This document shows, piece by piece, positions 46,845 to 61,900 of a stretch of DNA of 64,000 nt (position 1 is the first letter of the stretch; the number at the start of each line of letters is the position of its first letter). The position numbers were made by a program, and so were the translations under genes. Below the pieces are notes generated by a model, which was given only the letters and a program-made list of their open reading frames with translations, made no database searches and was not told where the DNA came from. Origin of the DNA: Balamuthia mandrillaris. Lineage: Eukaryota; Discosea; Longamoebia; Balamuthiidae. The stretch lies in NCBI GenBank assembly GCA_031835245.1, contig JAVKOQ010000163.1, positions 1 through 64,000 on the forward strand, given 5' to 3'.

Positions 46845-48167
46845 TTACAGTCGAATGAGCCGCAGTGGAAAGTTTTCAGTGATAATGTGATTATCCTCCA
46901 GCACGACCACCAAGTTCACCTCGAACTCTATCTTGAAGGTACGGGTGGCGATGGTTGGGCATGTGAACAGGCGTGGAAATACCATGTACACCGGCAGCTT
47001 GCGGCCGTGACACACGTCCCCATCCCCTATTTGGATGTTCTGAATCTCCGTTGCTGGTTTGGTGTGATAGTCAGTTAAGAGGAAGAAGAGAAGAGAAGAG
47101 AAGAGAAGAGAAGAGAAGAGAAAGAGAAGAGAAGAGAAGAGAAGAGAAGAGAAGAGAAGAGAAGAGAAGAGAAGAGAAGAGAAGAGAAGAGAAGAGAAGA
47201 GAAGAGAAGAGAGAGAAAAGCAAGAAGCGTAGCGAAGAGAGTTAAGACACCTTCTTTGGCGAAACCGTCAGCACATCCACAGGTCTCGACCCGGACTAGC
47301 TGGAGCTCTATTGACTTGATGACAGAGTCGGAGGCCTCAACGGCCAACTCTCCTGTGAAAGGTTTCGTTATGATGCAGTTTGCAGTGTCGAGTTTCCCCG
47401 TTATGCGAAAGTTTGGCACTTTCTTGCTCGCTCCCTTTTTGATATCAAGAGACGATGGTGTAATGGTGAAAGGTATTTCGCTCGGTTTTGGTTGTTCCTC
47501 ACTCTGATCGCCAAAGAAAATGAAAAAAGAACAAGAAGAAGCGAAAGCGAATAAGAAGAACAAGAAAACGACGCAGCATAACGTTGCAAAACAAAACGGC
47601 AAAGAGAACACGACGGTCGTATGTACAGAAGGAAGCGTACCCCAATCTCAACAATGAATTCCAAAGACTTTTGGAGATTTTTAGCTAGCATGCCCCTTAT
47701 GCAGTCGCATCTAAGGTTATACTGAATGTTCACAAAGACGCCATGATAGGTCTCGTAGAGCTTCTGTCCAGCCAGCGGCTCCAGCTTGAACTCAAAGGGG
47801 AACTCGGTGACGCCGTCCGGCAGTTTGCCCGGTGGAGCTATCTCCGCGGAGAGGTGCACCAGTTGAATGGGTTTGAGGCTGTTGTAGAAGGCCTCAAAGA
47901 GGCCCACGCTCTTGGCACTCAGCTGCAGCGTGACGTCCCCCTCCATCACCAGCGAGATGCCGTTGTGAGAGAGGGAGCCTTTGCTGGTGACCACCACTAC
48001 TCCTGATACTATCTCCTGTTTATTTTATTTTTGAACGAAGAATACAATGGTTAGTATGCTGTGATTGAAGAAGCGGCGGTTATTCAAGAGAGGGAAGTGA
48101 GTAGTAGCCATACACCAGGGTGGTACACGCGGTCCACTTTCTTCAGGCGCAAATCCAGGCTCGCCAT
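46845..48167 (-). CDS. VPS26C: VPS26C (DSCR3), retriever complex subunit
   Basis: An arrestin-fold subunit of retriever, which with the Commander complex recycles integrins and other cargo from endosomes. Exons on the minus strand: 48167-48114, 48015-47641, 47503-47251 and 47053-46845; 296 residues, the same as human DSCR3 (297). Matches: VYHPGEIVSGVVVV, LQLSAKSVGLFEAFYNSLKPIQ, LYETYHGVFVNIQYNLRCD, KPFTGELAVEASDSVIKSIEL, VRVETCGCADGFAKEATEIQN, and DGDVCHGRKLPVYMVFPRLFT. Intron 3 consists largely of a GAAGA repeat. The 5' flank is shared with the divergent mS45-like gene. Confidence 0.96.
47088..47214 (-). repeat. (TCTTC)n repeat in VPS26C intron 3
   Basis: About 25 AGAAG units on the plus strand fill most of the 197-nt intron. 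Confidence 0.95.
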
Positions 48168-48525
48168 CTTTATTTAAAACCAGTCCACCAGAGCAAACTG
48201 CTTCTATTCACGACGAGACGCCCTTTCTTGTTCCACCTGCCAGCCACAAAAGGAAGAAGAGCAAAGAAGCCGCCGCTACTCTTCGTCTTCTTCTTCTTCT
48301 CTTTCTTCCGCTACTTTTTTTTCTTCCACGCTTTTGATTTTTGTAGACAGGGTGACGTAACATCAGACTTGAGGGGTTACGGCGTAGGAGTTGGCAAAAA
48401 AACGAAAGAAAGAAAAGAAGAAGCAAAGCAGCCAACACCGCCAAACCTTGGGCGGCTTTTGTTTTTGTTTTTTTGCTCCACCTTCCTTGTGTAACCTCTC
48501 CTCTCGGAACAATACACAAACAAAC
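48168..48525. promoter_or_regulatory. Divergent upstream region, VPS26C / mS45-like gene
   Basis: About 358 bp with pyrimidine-rich runs (48275-48330) and A-rich runs (48395-48425). Frames through it are open on both strands but low complexity. Confidence 0.45.
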
Positions 48526-49680
48526 ATGTGGGGCGTCTCTCGACACAGTAGCCTTTCGTCGCCATCGATGTTGGTGCGAGAATCTCTGAACGTATTCAAG
48601 CGAGCACAGAAAGAGATTAGTCTCAACAATCCGAACGTTAGCGCGATGCTTTCGCGGCCGGCTTCCTCATTCTGGACCAACAGCAACACAAGGAGAGGGT
48701 TTGCGACCTCGTCGATGACCGGACCCTTCTCCTCCACTTCCCCCACGAGGTACGATGAGGACGAGCAAGAAGAGGACTTTGATCCAGAGGCTCCACCACC
48801 TGAACTAGAGGAGGATGAGGAAGGGGAGCGAGTGTCTAGGAGGAGACAGCCGCTAACACCAGCCATGCAAAAGGAGATCGCCGCGAGAAGAGAACTCGTG
48901 GCCGCACACATGATAGAAGAGTACAAAGACCAACACGACGCGAGGCCGCTGCTCAACTATCGCGTCAAGGAGCTGATCCACTTGCTGCACCGGCGCGACC
49001 CCGAGGAGTGGACGGTGGAGCGTCTCAGCCTCAAGTTTGGCCTGAAAAAGACGCGCGTCGCCGCCATCATTCAGTTCAGGGACAAGGAGTTGGAGCTGTT
49101 GGGCAGCGGCGAGCGCCTCAGCTGGATGGCCCAAGAAATGGCGGAGCAGTACTTTGGCTCTGTGGCGCGCCTGCCTGGAGACAAGACCCTTTTGGAGGAG
49201 GAGAGGGGCTCTGCGCACCCCTCCACCCTCCAACCCGCCATGGAGGACATGGACGAGGAGGCTCTCCTCGAGCACCGCATAAACATTAGACGAGCCAAGC
49301 ACCGCTCCGCTTTACAGCCTCCCAAAGAGGAGCTGCCGCCCCAACCTCCGCAACCCGCATCCAAGGAGGAGCAGGACCCCAGGTTTGCCGGTGCTGAGAG
49401 GGAACCTACTATCATTGCTCGCCCCTATCCCAAGCACCCTTGGACCGGCAAGAAGTACACCCTGGTGGAGGCGGATGACCCCAAGCCCTTTGCTGGACGA
49501 AAGCATCGCCTCAACGACGCCACGCGGCTCGTTTTGGTGCGGGACCCGAACGGAGTCTTTAGAACTGCCTCCTGGAAGGAGCGCAGGGATATCACCTTGG
49601 AGGACAAGCGTGGATTCCCTCAGAAAAAGTACCGACCGGCAGAGGAGAGGCGTTTCTTTGCTGGCGATCAGCGGCCCTAA
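48526..49680 (+). CDS. Bot1/mS45-like mitochondrial ribosomal small-subunit protein
   Basis: Single-exon gene of 384 codons. The N-terminus looks like a mitochondrial presequence: basic and serine-rich with few acids, ending in a possible cleavage region RRGFATSS near residue 60. A conserved helix-turn-helix-like part follows at about residues 140-185 (NYRVKELIHLL, WTVERLSLKFGLKKTRVAAII), resembling the sequence VEELSQKYGLKVERV of the fungal Bot1/mS45 family (eukaryotic mitochondrial regulator). The C-terminal part is rich in Pro, Lys and Arg and ends RFFAGDQRP. The assignment rests on that segment only. Third positions are strongly G/C in contrast to intron-rich neighbours, and no intron is present. 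Confidence 0.6.
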   Translation: MWGVSRHSSLSSPSMLVRESLNVFKRAQKEISLNNPNVSAMLSRPASSFWTNSNTRRGFATSSMTGPFSSTSPTRYDEDEQEEDFDPEAPPPELEEDEEGERVSRRRQPLTPAMQKEIAARRELVAAHMIEEYKDQHDARPLLNYRVKELIHLLHRRDPEEWTVERLSLKFGLKKTRVAAIIQFRDKELELLGSGERLSWMAQEMAEQYFGSVARLPGDKTLLEEERGSAHPSTLQPAMEDMDEEALLEHRINIRRAKHRSALQPPKEELPPQPPQPASKEEQDPRFAGAEREPTIIARPYPKHPWTGKKYTLVEADDPKPFAGRKHRLNDATRLVLVRDPNGVFRTASWKERRDITLEDKRGFPQKKYRPAEERRFFAGDQRP

Positions 49681-50028
49681 CTCCTTCTCAAGTACCTACA
49701 TTTGACTCCTCGTGTAATTGCCTGAGGGGCTGTCTATTATTTTAAATATAAAATGGCCCCTCAGATTTGCTATGTTTGGGGGGGTCGGCGGTGCCCTTTC
49801 GCGGAACAACGACGAAAAATCTCACTGCTCATTATTTTTTTTTTGTTTTTTGTTGGACAACCTCACGCGGCAACTGTACTGTACTCACTTTTTCTTTGTC
49901 TCTTCCGCTGACCAAACTTTGTTTTTGTTGGAGGTTGGTACGATTTGTTGAAGAAAGAAAAGCGGTTTTGCAGAGGGTTTAGCTTGAATCTGACAACATA
50001 AGCATTGAAATCAAAAGTAATTTGGAAG
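49681..50028. other. Spacer between mS45-like gene and Rac gene
   Basis: Contains AATATAAAAT near 49745, a G8 run, T-rich stretches and the Rac leader. A pyrimidine-rich stretch at 49880-49930 is followed by GAGG and could include a leader intron (not proven). Confidence 0.45.
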
Positions 50029-50884
50029 ATGAGTCAGGAAGTGAAGTGTGTAGTAGTTGGAGATGGTGCGGTAGGCAAAACATGTGCTCTCATCTCTTAC
50101 ACAGAGAACAAATTCCCAAAAGAGTATGTCCCAACCGTCTTTGACAACTACGAGGGTAACAGAAAAACCTCCCCTTTGCTGTGCCGTTTCGTTGCGTTCC
50201 TTTGTATACTCATTTCTTATTTTCCTCATTGCTCAACAGCACAAATTTTGGTGGAGGGACAAGAAGTCAAATTTTCCCTGTGGGATACGGCAGGTCTCTT
50301 TTCTTCCTCACCACTGTGTTATGTTTTTTTGTTTGTTTTGTTGGTTTATCACCTCTTGTGGGTTCTCATTGTTGCCAAATAAAAAACAGGACAAGAAGGT
50401 TATGCGCGGATCCGTACGCTTAGTTACCCCAAAACAGATATCTTTCTTCTTTGCTTCTCCGTGGTGAACCCCTACTCCTTTGAAAACGTGAAAGAAACAT
50501 GGCTTCCCGAGGTAATCCCAACTCATTTGCCTTCGTTGAAGTTTGCGTTCGGGCGTAGTCCTCTGCTCACCTCTGTGTTCCCAGTTGAAACATTATTGCC
50601 CAAACGTGCCGATTATATTGGTTGGCACAAAGATAGATTTGAGGGATGACCCCAAGACGCTGGAGGAGCTTGCCAAGAGCGGCAAAGCACCCATCACACC
50701 GGAGGCGGGCCAGAAGATGGCCGCTGAGATCAAAGCTATCAAGTACCTGGAGTGCTCCGCCCTCACGCGAAAGGGCTTGAAGAACGTTTTCGACAACGCG
50801 CTGACCGCGGTGGTATGCAGCGAGAACCGTGGCGCTGCCGCTGCCCCTGCTGCCGCCAACAAGAGGAAGTGTAACTTGGTGTAA
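50029..50884 (+). CDS. Rac-like Rho-family small GTPase
   Basis: Switch protein for actin dynamics. Exons 50029-50155, 50240-50293, 50390-50511 and 50585-50884 give 200 residues. G-box motifs: GDGAVGKT (P-loop), [11 protein letters not shown] (switch I), [18 protein letters not shown] (switch II), GTKIDLRDD (Rho-type G4 TKxD) and [15 protein letters not shown] (G5), which is closer to Rac than RhoA. Positions of Gly12 and Gln61 are normal. The C-terminus is KRKCNLV: a polybasic stretch and a CAAX box ending in V/L-type residue, which predicts geranylgeranylation (possibly made from the product of the synthase at 39-40 kb). The IQGAP-related protein encoded at 3-7 kb is a plausible effector. 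Confidence 0.96.
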
Positions 50885-51119
50885 AGAAGATGAAGAAGCG
50901 AGAGAAAAGGAAGTCAACAAAGAGAAAAAGCAAACCATCAACACAAACCAATAACCAAGGGAAGTTCAAGCCATAAAGAGAAGAAAAGGAAGGATGTTTT
51001 AGTTAAATACACTTTTTTTCAAAAAACAGAGCAAAAGTTTAAAACACAAAGTGGTCCAACCACCTTTTTCAAAAAGACAAAAAAAGTATACACAAACAAA
51101 ACGGGGCGAAGAAGGTCGT

Positions 51120-53618
<2,499 letters not shown>

Positions 53619-54188
53619 GGCTGCTGCTCTTCGCGCGCCGCTATATCGATAATCCGCTCTACTCGTTTTCGAAAAAGGGTTGCTTTAACTTTTGTGTGTT
53701 TTTTTTAAAAAAGGGTGGTTCAATCTTCTTAGCCCTTTGTGCGTTGCGCTTTCTTCTTATTTTTCTTCTTTTACTTTTCGCTTAAACGCGCTGCTTTCCC
53801 CCGCGCCCGCCGCCGCCCCACGCGTCTTCCAATGTCAAAAAAAAGAAAAGTTGTTTTTTGAAAAAAAAAAAACAGAACTACCAAGTAGCTGCTCCCTCCG
53901 CTGTTGCTGATGGTGATGATTTGAATGACCAGCACTGCCGCTTCTTCTGTTTGAAAACGCGCGCGCGTGGAGAGTTCTCCGTGCTATGCGTGAATACTAC
54001 GAAAATACTGCGAGCACCATAATGTTTTCGGAAATTTAAAGGTGGGGGCTCGTGCCTTAAAATTGTTCTTGGAAAGTTTCGGTGGAGTTTCCGAATTTTC
54101 GAACATCTTCCTCCAGACGAAATTTCGTGTGTTCGTGGGATTTTCAGGACGACATGAGGTAAAGAAGACTAAGGAAAGAAAGAGAGAG
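53619..54188. promoter_or_regulatory. Divergent upstream region, BRSK-like kinase / URB1
   Basis: Largest divergent gap of the window (570 bp). Contains A-runs, a GC-rich CGCGCCCGCCGCCGCCCC patch near 53800-53822 and GCGCGCGCG at 53959-53967. Nothing resembling a gene or tRNA was seen. Confidence 0.5.
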
Positions 54189-55873
54189 ATGGAGAAGAAT
54201 GGAGCGAGCACAAAGCCTTCGGGAGGAGAGGAGCAAGAGGAAAAGAACGCGTCGTTCGAGTCCTTGAAAGAGTTTCTTGCTGCCATTAACTCCGAACTTG
54301 AAGATGACAATCTAACCGGTACCGACCGATCATGATCTCTGTTTCACTCTAATAATCCCTCTTCCGCACTGACCATCTTGTTCTCGCATTTTGTTTTGTT
54401 TTGTTTTCTTCAGCGTTGCGGCTTTTCAAAGCACAAGTGGAAGGACGAAGCCCGGCCAAGAACAAAAAGTTTGACCTGTTGACGGAGTACTTGCTCTCCT
54501 CCCCGGAGTGCGTTGAAATATTTCGCATCTGGCAAACGTACCACAAAGCTGTAAGCTTCTCTTTTTTTTTCCTTCTCGTTTTTTGTGTAGCCGCCTTAGT
54601 GTTCACTTCTCTTGTGAAAAAGGCAAGAGGTTCTCAAATCACTATTGCCGCTGTGGAGGCGCTCACCACCATTCTGAAGCGTAACACTGCCGCTGCCACC
54701 AAGCATGTTAACCTCTCTATTTCGCGACAGGTACACCTTCTCTCTCTACTCCTCTGCTTCTCTGCTCTTCACTTGTTTAACTTTGGTCGCATCACAAACA
54801 ACAAAGGTGTTGCGTACCGGCATGAAAGCTATTTATGGCACGCTAGAGTCGGAATACTTTCATGCCATCATGGCTAGCCTGCGGTTGCTTACAGCGTTGG
54901 CACGCAACAACGCAACGAGTGCTCGCACTCTTGTCAACACCTTCAACTTTTCTCTCAAGGTCGGTTGCACCTTAGTATCTTTACCCTCCACCCTTGTTTC
55001 CATTATGGTTGGCTAAATGGAACGTTGTTTTCAACACGATAGACACTGCCAAGGGTTTCTATTATGCGTCAAAAGGATCGTTCCTTGGACCGCAATGCAG
55101 AAAAAGGTCTTTACTTCTTTCTCTCGTCTCCATTCTCTCTGAAGACATATTCAATGTTTTTATTTCTTTTTCCTTGTGATCATAAAGACGTCAGAACGCA
55201 TTTCCTTCGCTTTTGTATGGCTTTTATGCGCAGTGGAGAGGGTAGCGTCACATACGAGTTCCTTAACAAAGCACAACCTGTCCTTTCTCTGATCTGGAAG
55301 GGCTTGCCGGACGACCCGCCTCAACTCGTGCAGGAACTGTTGGAATGTTTGGCGCAAAACGCGCTGCCACAACCGACCCTACCAAAAGCCATTCTACTTT
55401 CTTCTCTCTATACCATACAGGCATTTGAGCAGGTACGAATGTGTCATGTTGTTTATGATCGTTTATGAAGGCTAAAACATTAACCATACAGCTAGGAGTA
55501 GCGCTGCGGGTGGCAAGCGAACGAGGTAATACACAATCGCAAAAAGTTCTTAAACGGTTTATCCTTCTTCTGTGCTGCGACCGCGAGAAAGGCATTTGTT
55601 CTCAACACCCTGCGTATGTTGAAAAACCCTAGGCATCTATTTCTGTTTAACTAATCTATTTTTGCGTGGCCATATTCCAGCTGGGCTACTTCATCCAGTG
55701 AAAAACTCCTATCCTTCAAACACAAAGAGCATGATGGAAGTTCTACAGCTGTAGCTCCTTCTGTGCTACGACTTGTTCTTGCTCTCTCTGGAGCTAACAC
55801 AGACCCGCTGCAACAAGATACAGTTCTTCGTGTCCTTGCCGCTTCCCCAGAACTCCTTCCAGAGTACATGTCG

Positions 55874-55912
<39 letters not shown>

Positions 55913-58900
55913 GCTCTTCTGTTTTTCTTTGTCTCTTCTCTGTAGAAAAGGTTTGTTGATTCGCTGTTAAAACTGCGATAGGTATTTGGAAAAGGTGTCC
56001 TATTCATGGGAAGCGCGATTTTCGCTGGTTTGGCTGGCAAACGCCCGTTACCTATGTCGTTTGCTGTCCTTGCCACCACCGCCGATGCCCACACGCCACC
56101 GCCCCAATGCCTCACAGGCGGCAGTGCTGCTGCAACACTGGCTGCCTCCTCCTGCCATTCACCGTCTACTGTTGAGCAAAGGCCTGCAACATTCCCACAA
56201 GATCGTTCAGTTCTACACGCTTCACATCATCCATTCCCTTTTTGCACGCTTGCCTTCTGCTCTGTGGCTGTCTACCTCTTCTACTACATCACCTTCTTGG
56301 GCGTCACGCATGCGACAGCATTTGAAGCAGAAGTTGAGGAAGCGAATGCCTGATATACAGACGTTGTTACCTTTGCTGCGACCTCCTTCTGCTGCACCAC
56401 TGTCTTCTCAATCTAATAAAGAAGACAGCATGGCCATAGAAGAAAAAGAAGAGGAAGGTGAAAATGCAGAGCAAGAATCCTTGCTCTACCTTCAAGCACT
56501 ACGGGTGTTGCATAAATACCAACAATGGCTACCCGAGACATTGGTAGAAAGTCGCTTCTCTTATGCAAAACTGATTCCAGATGACATGGAGCAGCAATTT
56601 GCTCCTGCCCTGCAACTTGTTACCCTCAAGGTGTTAGCTCACGCCTTGAGACAACTTATTTGGAGCCCTTGGGCTGCGGCTGGTACGCTTCTCTCTCTCT
56701 CTCTCTCTCTCTCTCACTTTCTTTACAGTAAGCTGAACAATTTTTTTGTTCTCTTTAAAGGATCTTCTAAGCTAGTCAGCACAAGCAGAGTGGCCATCCT
56801 TTTGAGATTATACGTGAACACACCACGTGAAGGAATTCGCAAGGCAGCAGGCGAGGTACTTCAAGGAATGCTCCGTGCTACCCAGCTTTTCGAGGAAGAC
56901 CCTTCTGAACTGGCCACATGGTTGAAACATCTATCCGCCGAGACAGTTCCCTTTTTGCTATCTGCATTGGAGGGCTGCCTTGGCCCTCACTCTCACAGAT
57001 ACACAGATGGCCTCGCTGCTGCCCTTCATCGCCACCACGATGAGCTATTAACAGCTCTACAACAACCTTCTGCTACACACGATGTTTTGCACAATTCGTT
57101 GTTCTTGGAGAAAGGTCGGCTGACACCCTGTTGCAGCGCTCTTGTGGTATGCGCATTGAGCATGCTTTCATCCTTATCTGCCGTGGCTGAGGCGGAGGAA
57201 CTACAGCAGCGCCAACGGCGGTACGTGGTTGCTGTTTTGATGGATATACTGCGGAGCCACAGTCTGGCACATGCACTGTTCTTAGCCAGGCTTGTTGCAA
57301 CGGCGGCGACAGTGGTGGCAGCAGAGCAGGACCAGAAAGAGGAAGACGAAGAAGAGGAGCGAGAGAGTAGCCATCATCATCGCGGCAACGATGTGGCCAT
57401 GAAAGTTGTGTTGCCACCCTTTCAAGCTCACATCGCGGCATGCCTTGACCCTAGCGAAGGAAAAGCTGCCATGCCTCTTTCCTTGTTGCCAAGAAACAAT
57501 GCCCTTTCCTCAGAGACTATCGCAAAGGTGCAACAACGGGTCGTCGGGTACTTGCGCCATCATGCTGATGATGCCGATGTTCGATTTGACAGAGTCATAG
57601 ACGAGCTTATAGCGGATTACCCGAATGTCTCTCTCTTTGAGCTGCCCTTAATACATCAACTGGTCGCAACATCTTCGCCATCAGAGCGTGAAGAGGAAGG
57701 AGCGGAAGAAAAGCTACGAACGAACAACGAATGGACATTCCTCCGGCGGCTGCCCTTTTCGGTTGCACTGATGTGTAGTGCTTCTCGATTAGGATTTCTT
57801 TTGTTGCCCCGCATAAAGCGTTTAGTACGAGGGTCACTGGAGCGATATCTGCTCCTCACTCGTTCTGCTGACCTCGAGGAAACACGAGAACAACTGCTAT
57901 TGTCGGCATGCCAACAAGTCATGTTTCATCTATCGGCCAGTGCACGCCTTGTGCTATCGCTGGAGCAAGGAGACGGGCAGAGGCGCCTCTATCAAGATGC
58001 TCTTCAGCATATTCTCTTCTTGTTCCACCTTTTGCAGCGCATCGTCACTTTCTCGTCATCAACCGCTTCTGTGACGAAACAGTCAGATGCTACCACCCCT
58101 CTCACGCCGCTGGGCTACCTGCTGCAACATCCTCTATTTATAAGCCTATTCCTTTATCAACATGGCAATGAGACCAGCACAGCTTCCAAGTTGTCGGAGG
58201 GAGTTACAACGTCAGCGCTGTTGACCTATGGTACAATATTGCTTTTTTAATATCTTGTTTCTTTGTTCTTGCTTTTTCTGTTGGGCTCATAGTGTGCTTC
58301 CTGGCTTAAACATTAGGCATCTTTGATAGTGTTCTGGAACCAGCTCTCTCCCACGCCAAGCATGACCGCAAGAGTTTCTCGACCATAGAGCAACTACTGC
58401 GGCCTTACATGGAGCGAGTGGCTTCCACTATACAGCTCGAGATTGCCGCTGTGCAGAAGAATTTTGCTTCCGCGGGTAGCGGTGCTTCTTCCACTCCTTC
58501 TCAAGCGCTAACGCTAGCTCGGTTGTTTTGTGGCTATTATTCCTCCTCCTCTGCTGGTGACGGCAACAACAGCATTGTCAACAAGACGATGCTACATAGA
58601 CTTTTGTCATTACCGTTGGGCGTTTTGCAAGCAAGCGGCAGAGGTGATTCATCACCATACCATCACTATGGACGGCTGCTTTTGGACATTCTGGAAGTGG
58701 CCAGCAGAGACAATGACCATAGCGCTGATGACAGTGGTTATATCATACAGTTGGAACTTAACGACTACCGCCGTCTCTTAGAGCTGTCTGCTATACCAAA
58801 TCGATTGCAACAGAGCAACGACAGCAACGAAGAGTTCTCATTCTTTTTGCACAAGTACATCTACAAACTATTGAGCTTACAGACTCGATCTGCCACCACT

Positions 58901-61900
58901 ACCAACAACTCGGCGGAGGCTGTTCCATTCTCATCACCGGATTACGTTGTAGCCACTGATAAGGCATTTCTCAAGAGCACCCTTGACCTCTGCTTTGCGT
59001 CTTTACGACAGCGCCTCAACAAAAAAATAAGTGACCAAACAGACACAAACGCTGCAGTGAACGTGTTGGCTTGCCTTGTGACCTCTTCCTCCCGCTTGGC
59101 TGCCTGTTTTCACGGCTTCTTTTGTGAACAAGCAATAGGCGGAAGTTGGTTACTACCTAGCAGTTCTTCTCCTTCATCACCTTCTTCCTCTTCGGGCAAA
59201 CGAAAACGAAGCAACAACGAGAAACAAGAAGGAACGAAGGGTCAACCACAACAGCAACAGCCGGCCGAGTTGCTGTTGCATTTCTTGCCAGTGTTATTAG
59301 CTTATTGCCAGAGAGCGTGTCGCCAAAGTAACAACGATGGTTATGTGAGCGTGGAGAAGGAGGAGGAGAAGAAAGAGAAGGAAGAGCTTCCAGAGCTCAT
59401 CCGTTACCTTCGCAGCAGTGACTGTTTGTTGGAATTGGCTAAGCTGCTATCGGCGCCAAGTAACAGATTGCGGCACCAACAAACTAGTCCAGTGGCTGAC
59501 CTGATGGACAGTCTTATACGGATGTGCCCTTTGCAAAGCGAAACAGAGCGAGAATCTCTTGCAAGAGCAGCATTTCCAGAGTTAACCACAGCCTCTTCAG
59601 AACAACTAGCAATCACAACGCAAACAAAGGAAGAGGACAAGTCATCGCCATCTATATCGTGGTTCCGTGTAGCATGCTCCCTCCTTCGTCCCCGTTCACT
59701 GTTCGTTGCAGCTTGTGTGGATAGATGCCTCTTGCAGTCTTCGTGCCTGCGCTATAACGAGACTGACAACAGCGATCTGCAACGGTTTGTCTCGCTCATA
59801 CCTCACTTCATTCCATTGTTAGACAAAGCAGCGGCTGAACAAGTTTCGGAGGCTATGGAAGAAGATGAAGAGTCTGAGCGAGCAGAAGAGATCTTGTTGC
59901 AAAAGGTTCTTAGCTTCATCAACGAAACTCTATTAGTGGTAGCCCAGGATGCACATGAGGATCAGCATTCTCGATACGCTTCTGTCGAACGGGCAGTGGC
60001 GGAAGGAATCATCGCTCCTCTATTGGAAAAAGTTGTGAAATCATCATTATGGCTAGAACGGGACAGCATCACCCGTCTTCATTCCTCTATCATCTCTCAT
60101 TCGCATTTTATACGGGTCATGACTGCTGGCAGCAACAAAGACCTTCAAGAGAGGAAAACAACACGACAGGGTGATAGTAGTGGTGCTCAACACCCAGTGT
60201 CACCTTCAAGCAGAAACATGCAACTGCCTCAACTTCGCAAAGATATATTGGTACGATTACTGCAAGCCATCTACCAAAGCTGCCCAGCATGTTGCGACAG
60301 GCAAGTGTTGCCAGTATTGCTGGCAGGCTACGGTGCTACTCTTCACCCCACCGACGTAACTCTCCGCCACATTTTGCAGCTATACGAAGCTCAAGGCATC
60401 CCTTTTTCTTCGTATGGGTTTGCGTGGGGCTCCCTTGCTTGCTCTCGTCTTTTCTCTTCTCCTTCCTCATCAGGGCAGTTGCAAGCACAGTTGCAAGCGG
60501 TGGCCTCCCAGCAAAACCAATCCACGCATGCAAAACGATTGTCGAAACAGAAGAGTAAGAAACAGCGGCTGCAGCAGTCTGAAACGAAGACAGATGTAGC
60601 AGTGGCAAACGGCGTGAAAGCAACACCTGAAGCAGTGGGAGGACGTATTGCAGCAAGAATGCTGGTGGAAGGCAGTCTTCTTGATAGGAAGCGGCTACGT
60701 CAATCCAGCCACTTGTTCCCTTATCATCAACCTCTCTTGGCAAGTGATAACTTATTACTGAAGGAGAAAGAGGGATCACCACAGCGGTACTCTGCTTTTG
60801 AAATCATGGACATGGCGGACGATACATGCAAACCCCCACCCCACTGGCGAGCTTACGATCCGTGCTTCGTGTTGCCGCTGCTTGAGCACCTCATCAAGAA
60901 CTCTGCAACCACAGATATGGACTGTGGTAAACTGATAGAGCTAGGCGCTGTGCAGTATGCCCTTATTGCGCTTTCCTCTCTTGATGTTTCCATGCGTTCT
61001 GTTGCCTATTCCATCCTCGCGCAGTTCTATGAAATGCTTGAGGTATAGTTAATCACTTCGCATGTCTGTGTAATATTATGCTGATATGCCTTTCTTTCCC
61101 TTTTGCTTTTTTACCAACAGAATAACGACTTTAGAGAGCGAGCCCAAGTGAAGTGGATGTTGTCTAGCCTGAAGCACGCCATTACTACCCCAAACCAATA
61201 CATTCCTACTCCTATTTCTGCCTTTCTAGCACGAGCAGTATGTATTTCTCCCATTAGTTTTCCTGCTGAAATGTTGGTGCTGATAATGCTATTTTCGCAT
61301 TGAAGGTCTCGGTATTAGCTCATCCTGAGCACCACCTGTTTCGCAGTATCAATTCGTTTTTGCTATCTCGCCCTTTCCTGGACCTCGAAGTAGGAATTCA
61401 CCTGCACCTTTTTTTGATGATGATTGCATTAACTAACTTCTCGGTATATAGGACATTCCAATGTTCTACGCTTTATTCAACAGCTCCGAAGAAGAGTGGC
61501 GAAAGGAACGGGAGTGGTTACTGCTAACTCTCCGCCAAGGCATTAATCACGAGCAGGTAAGTTGCTCTCCTCTTTTTCGTTAACAATTTTCGACTAATTG
61601 TTGTTTCAATGCCTGCAGGACTTGGAGTTATGGAAGCGTCGCCACGTTTTCGAAATACTTCTCAGCTTCTACGATTCTAATCTCTGTGACCACCACAATG
61701 GAAACCTAGTTTTGGAGGTATATAGTGCCCCATTTTTTTTTAACAATGGACGACATGGCTAACTTTGCTTCCTTATTTGCACAGACCTTAGCAAGAGCAG
61801 CTAATAACGTGCCAGCTTGTGCAATCCATCTGATTAAGTCAGGAGCTCTCTCATGGTTAGGCCTCGCGTTCACCCGAACCAACATTTCCAGCACACATCT

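Noticed and set aside
46973-47245. REEKR-repeat open frame on the plus strand
   Set aside because: Antisense translation of the intronic pentamer array of VPS26C.
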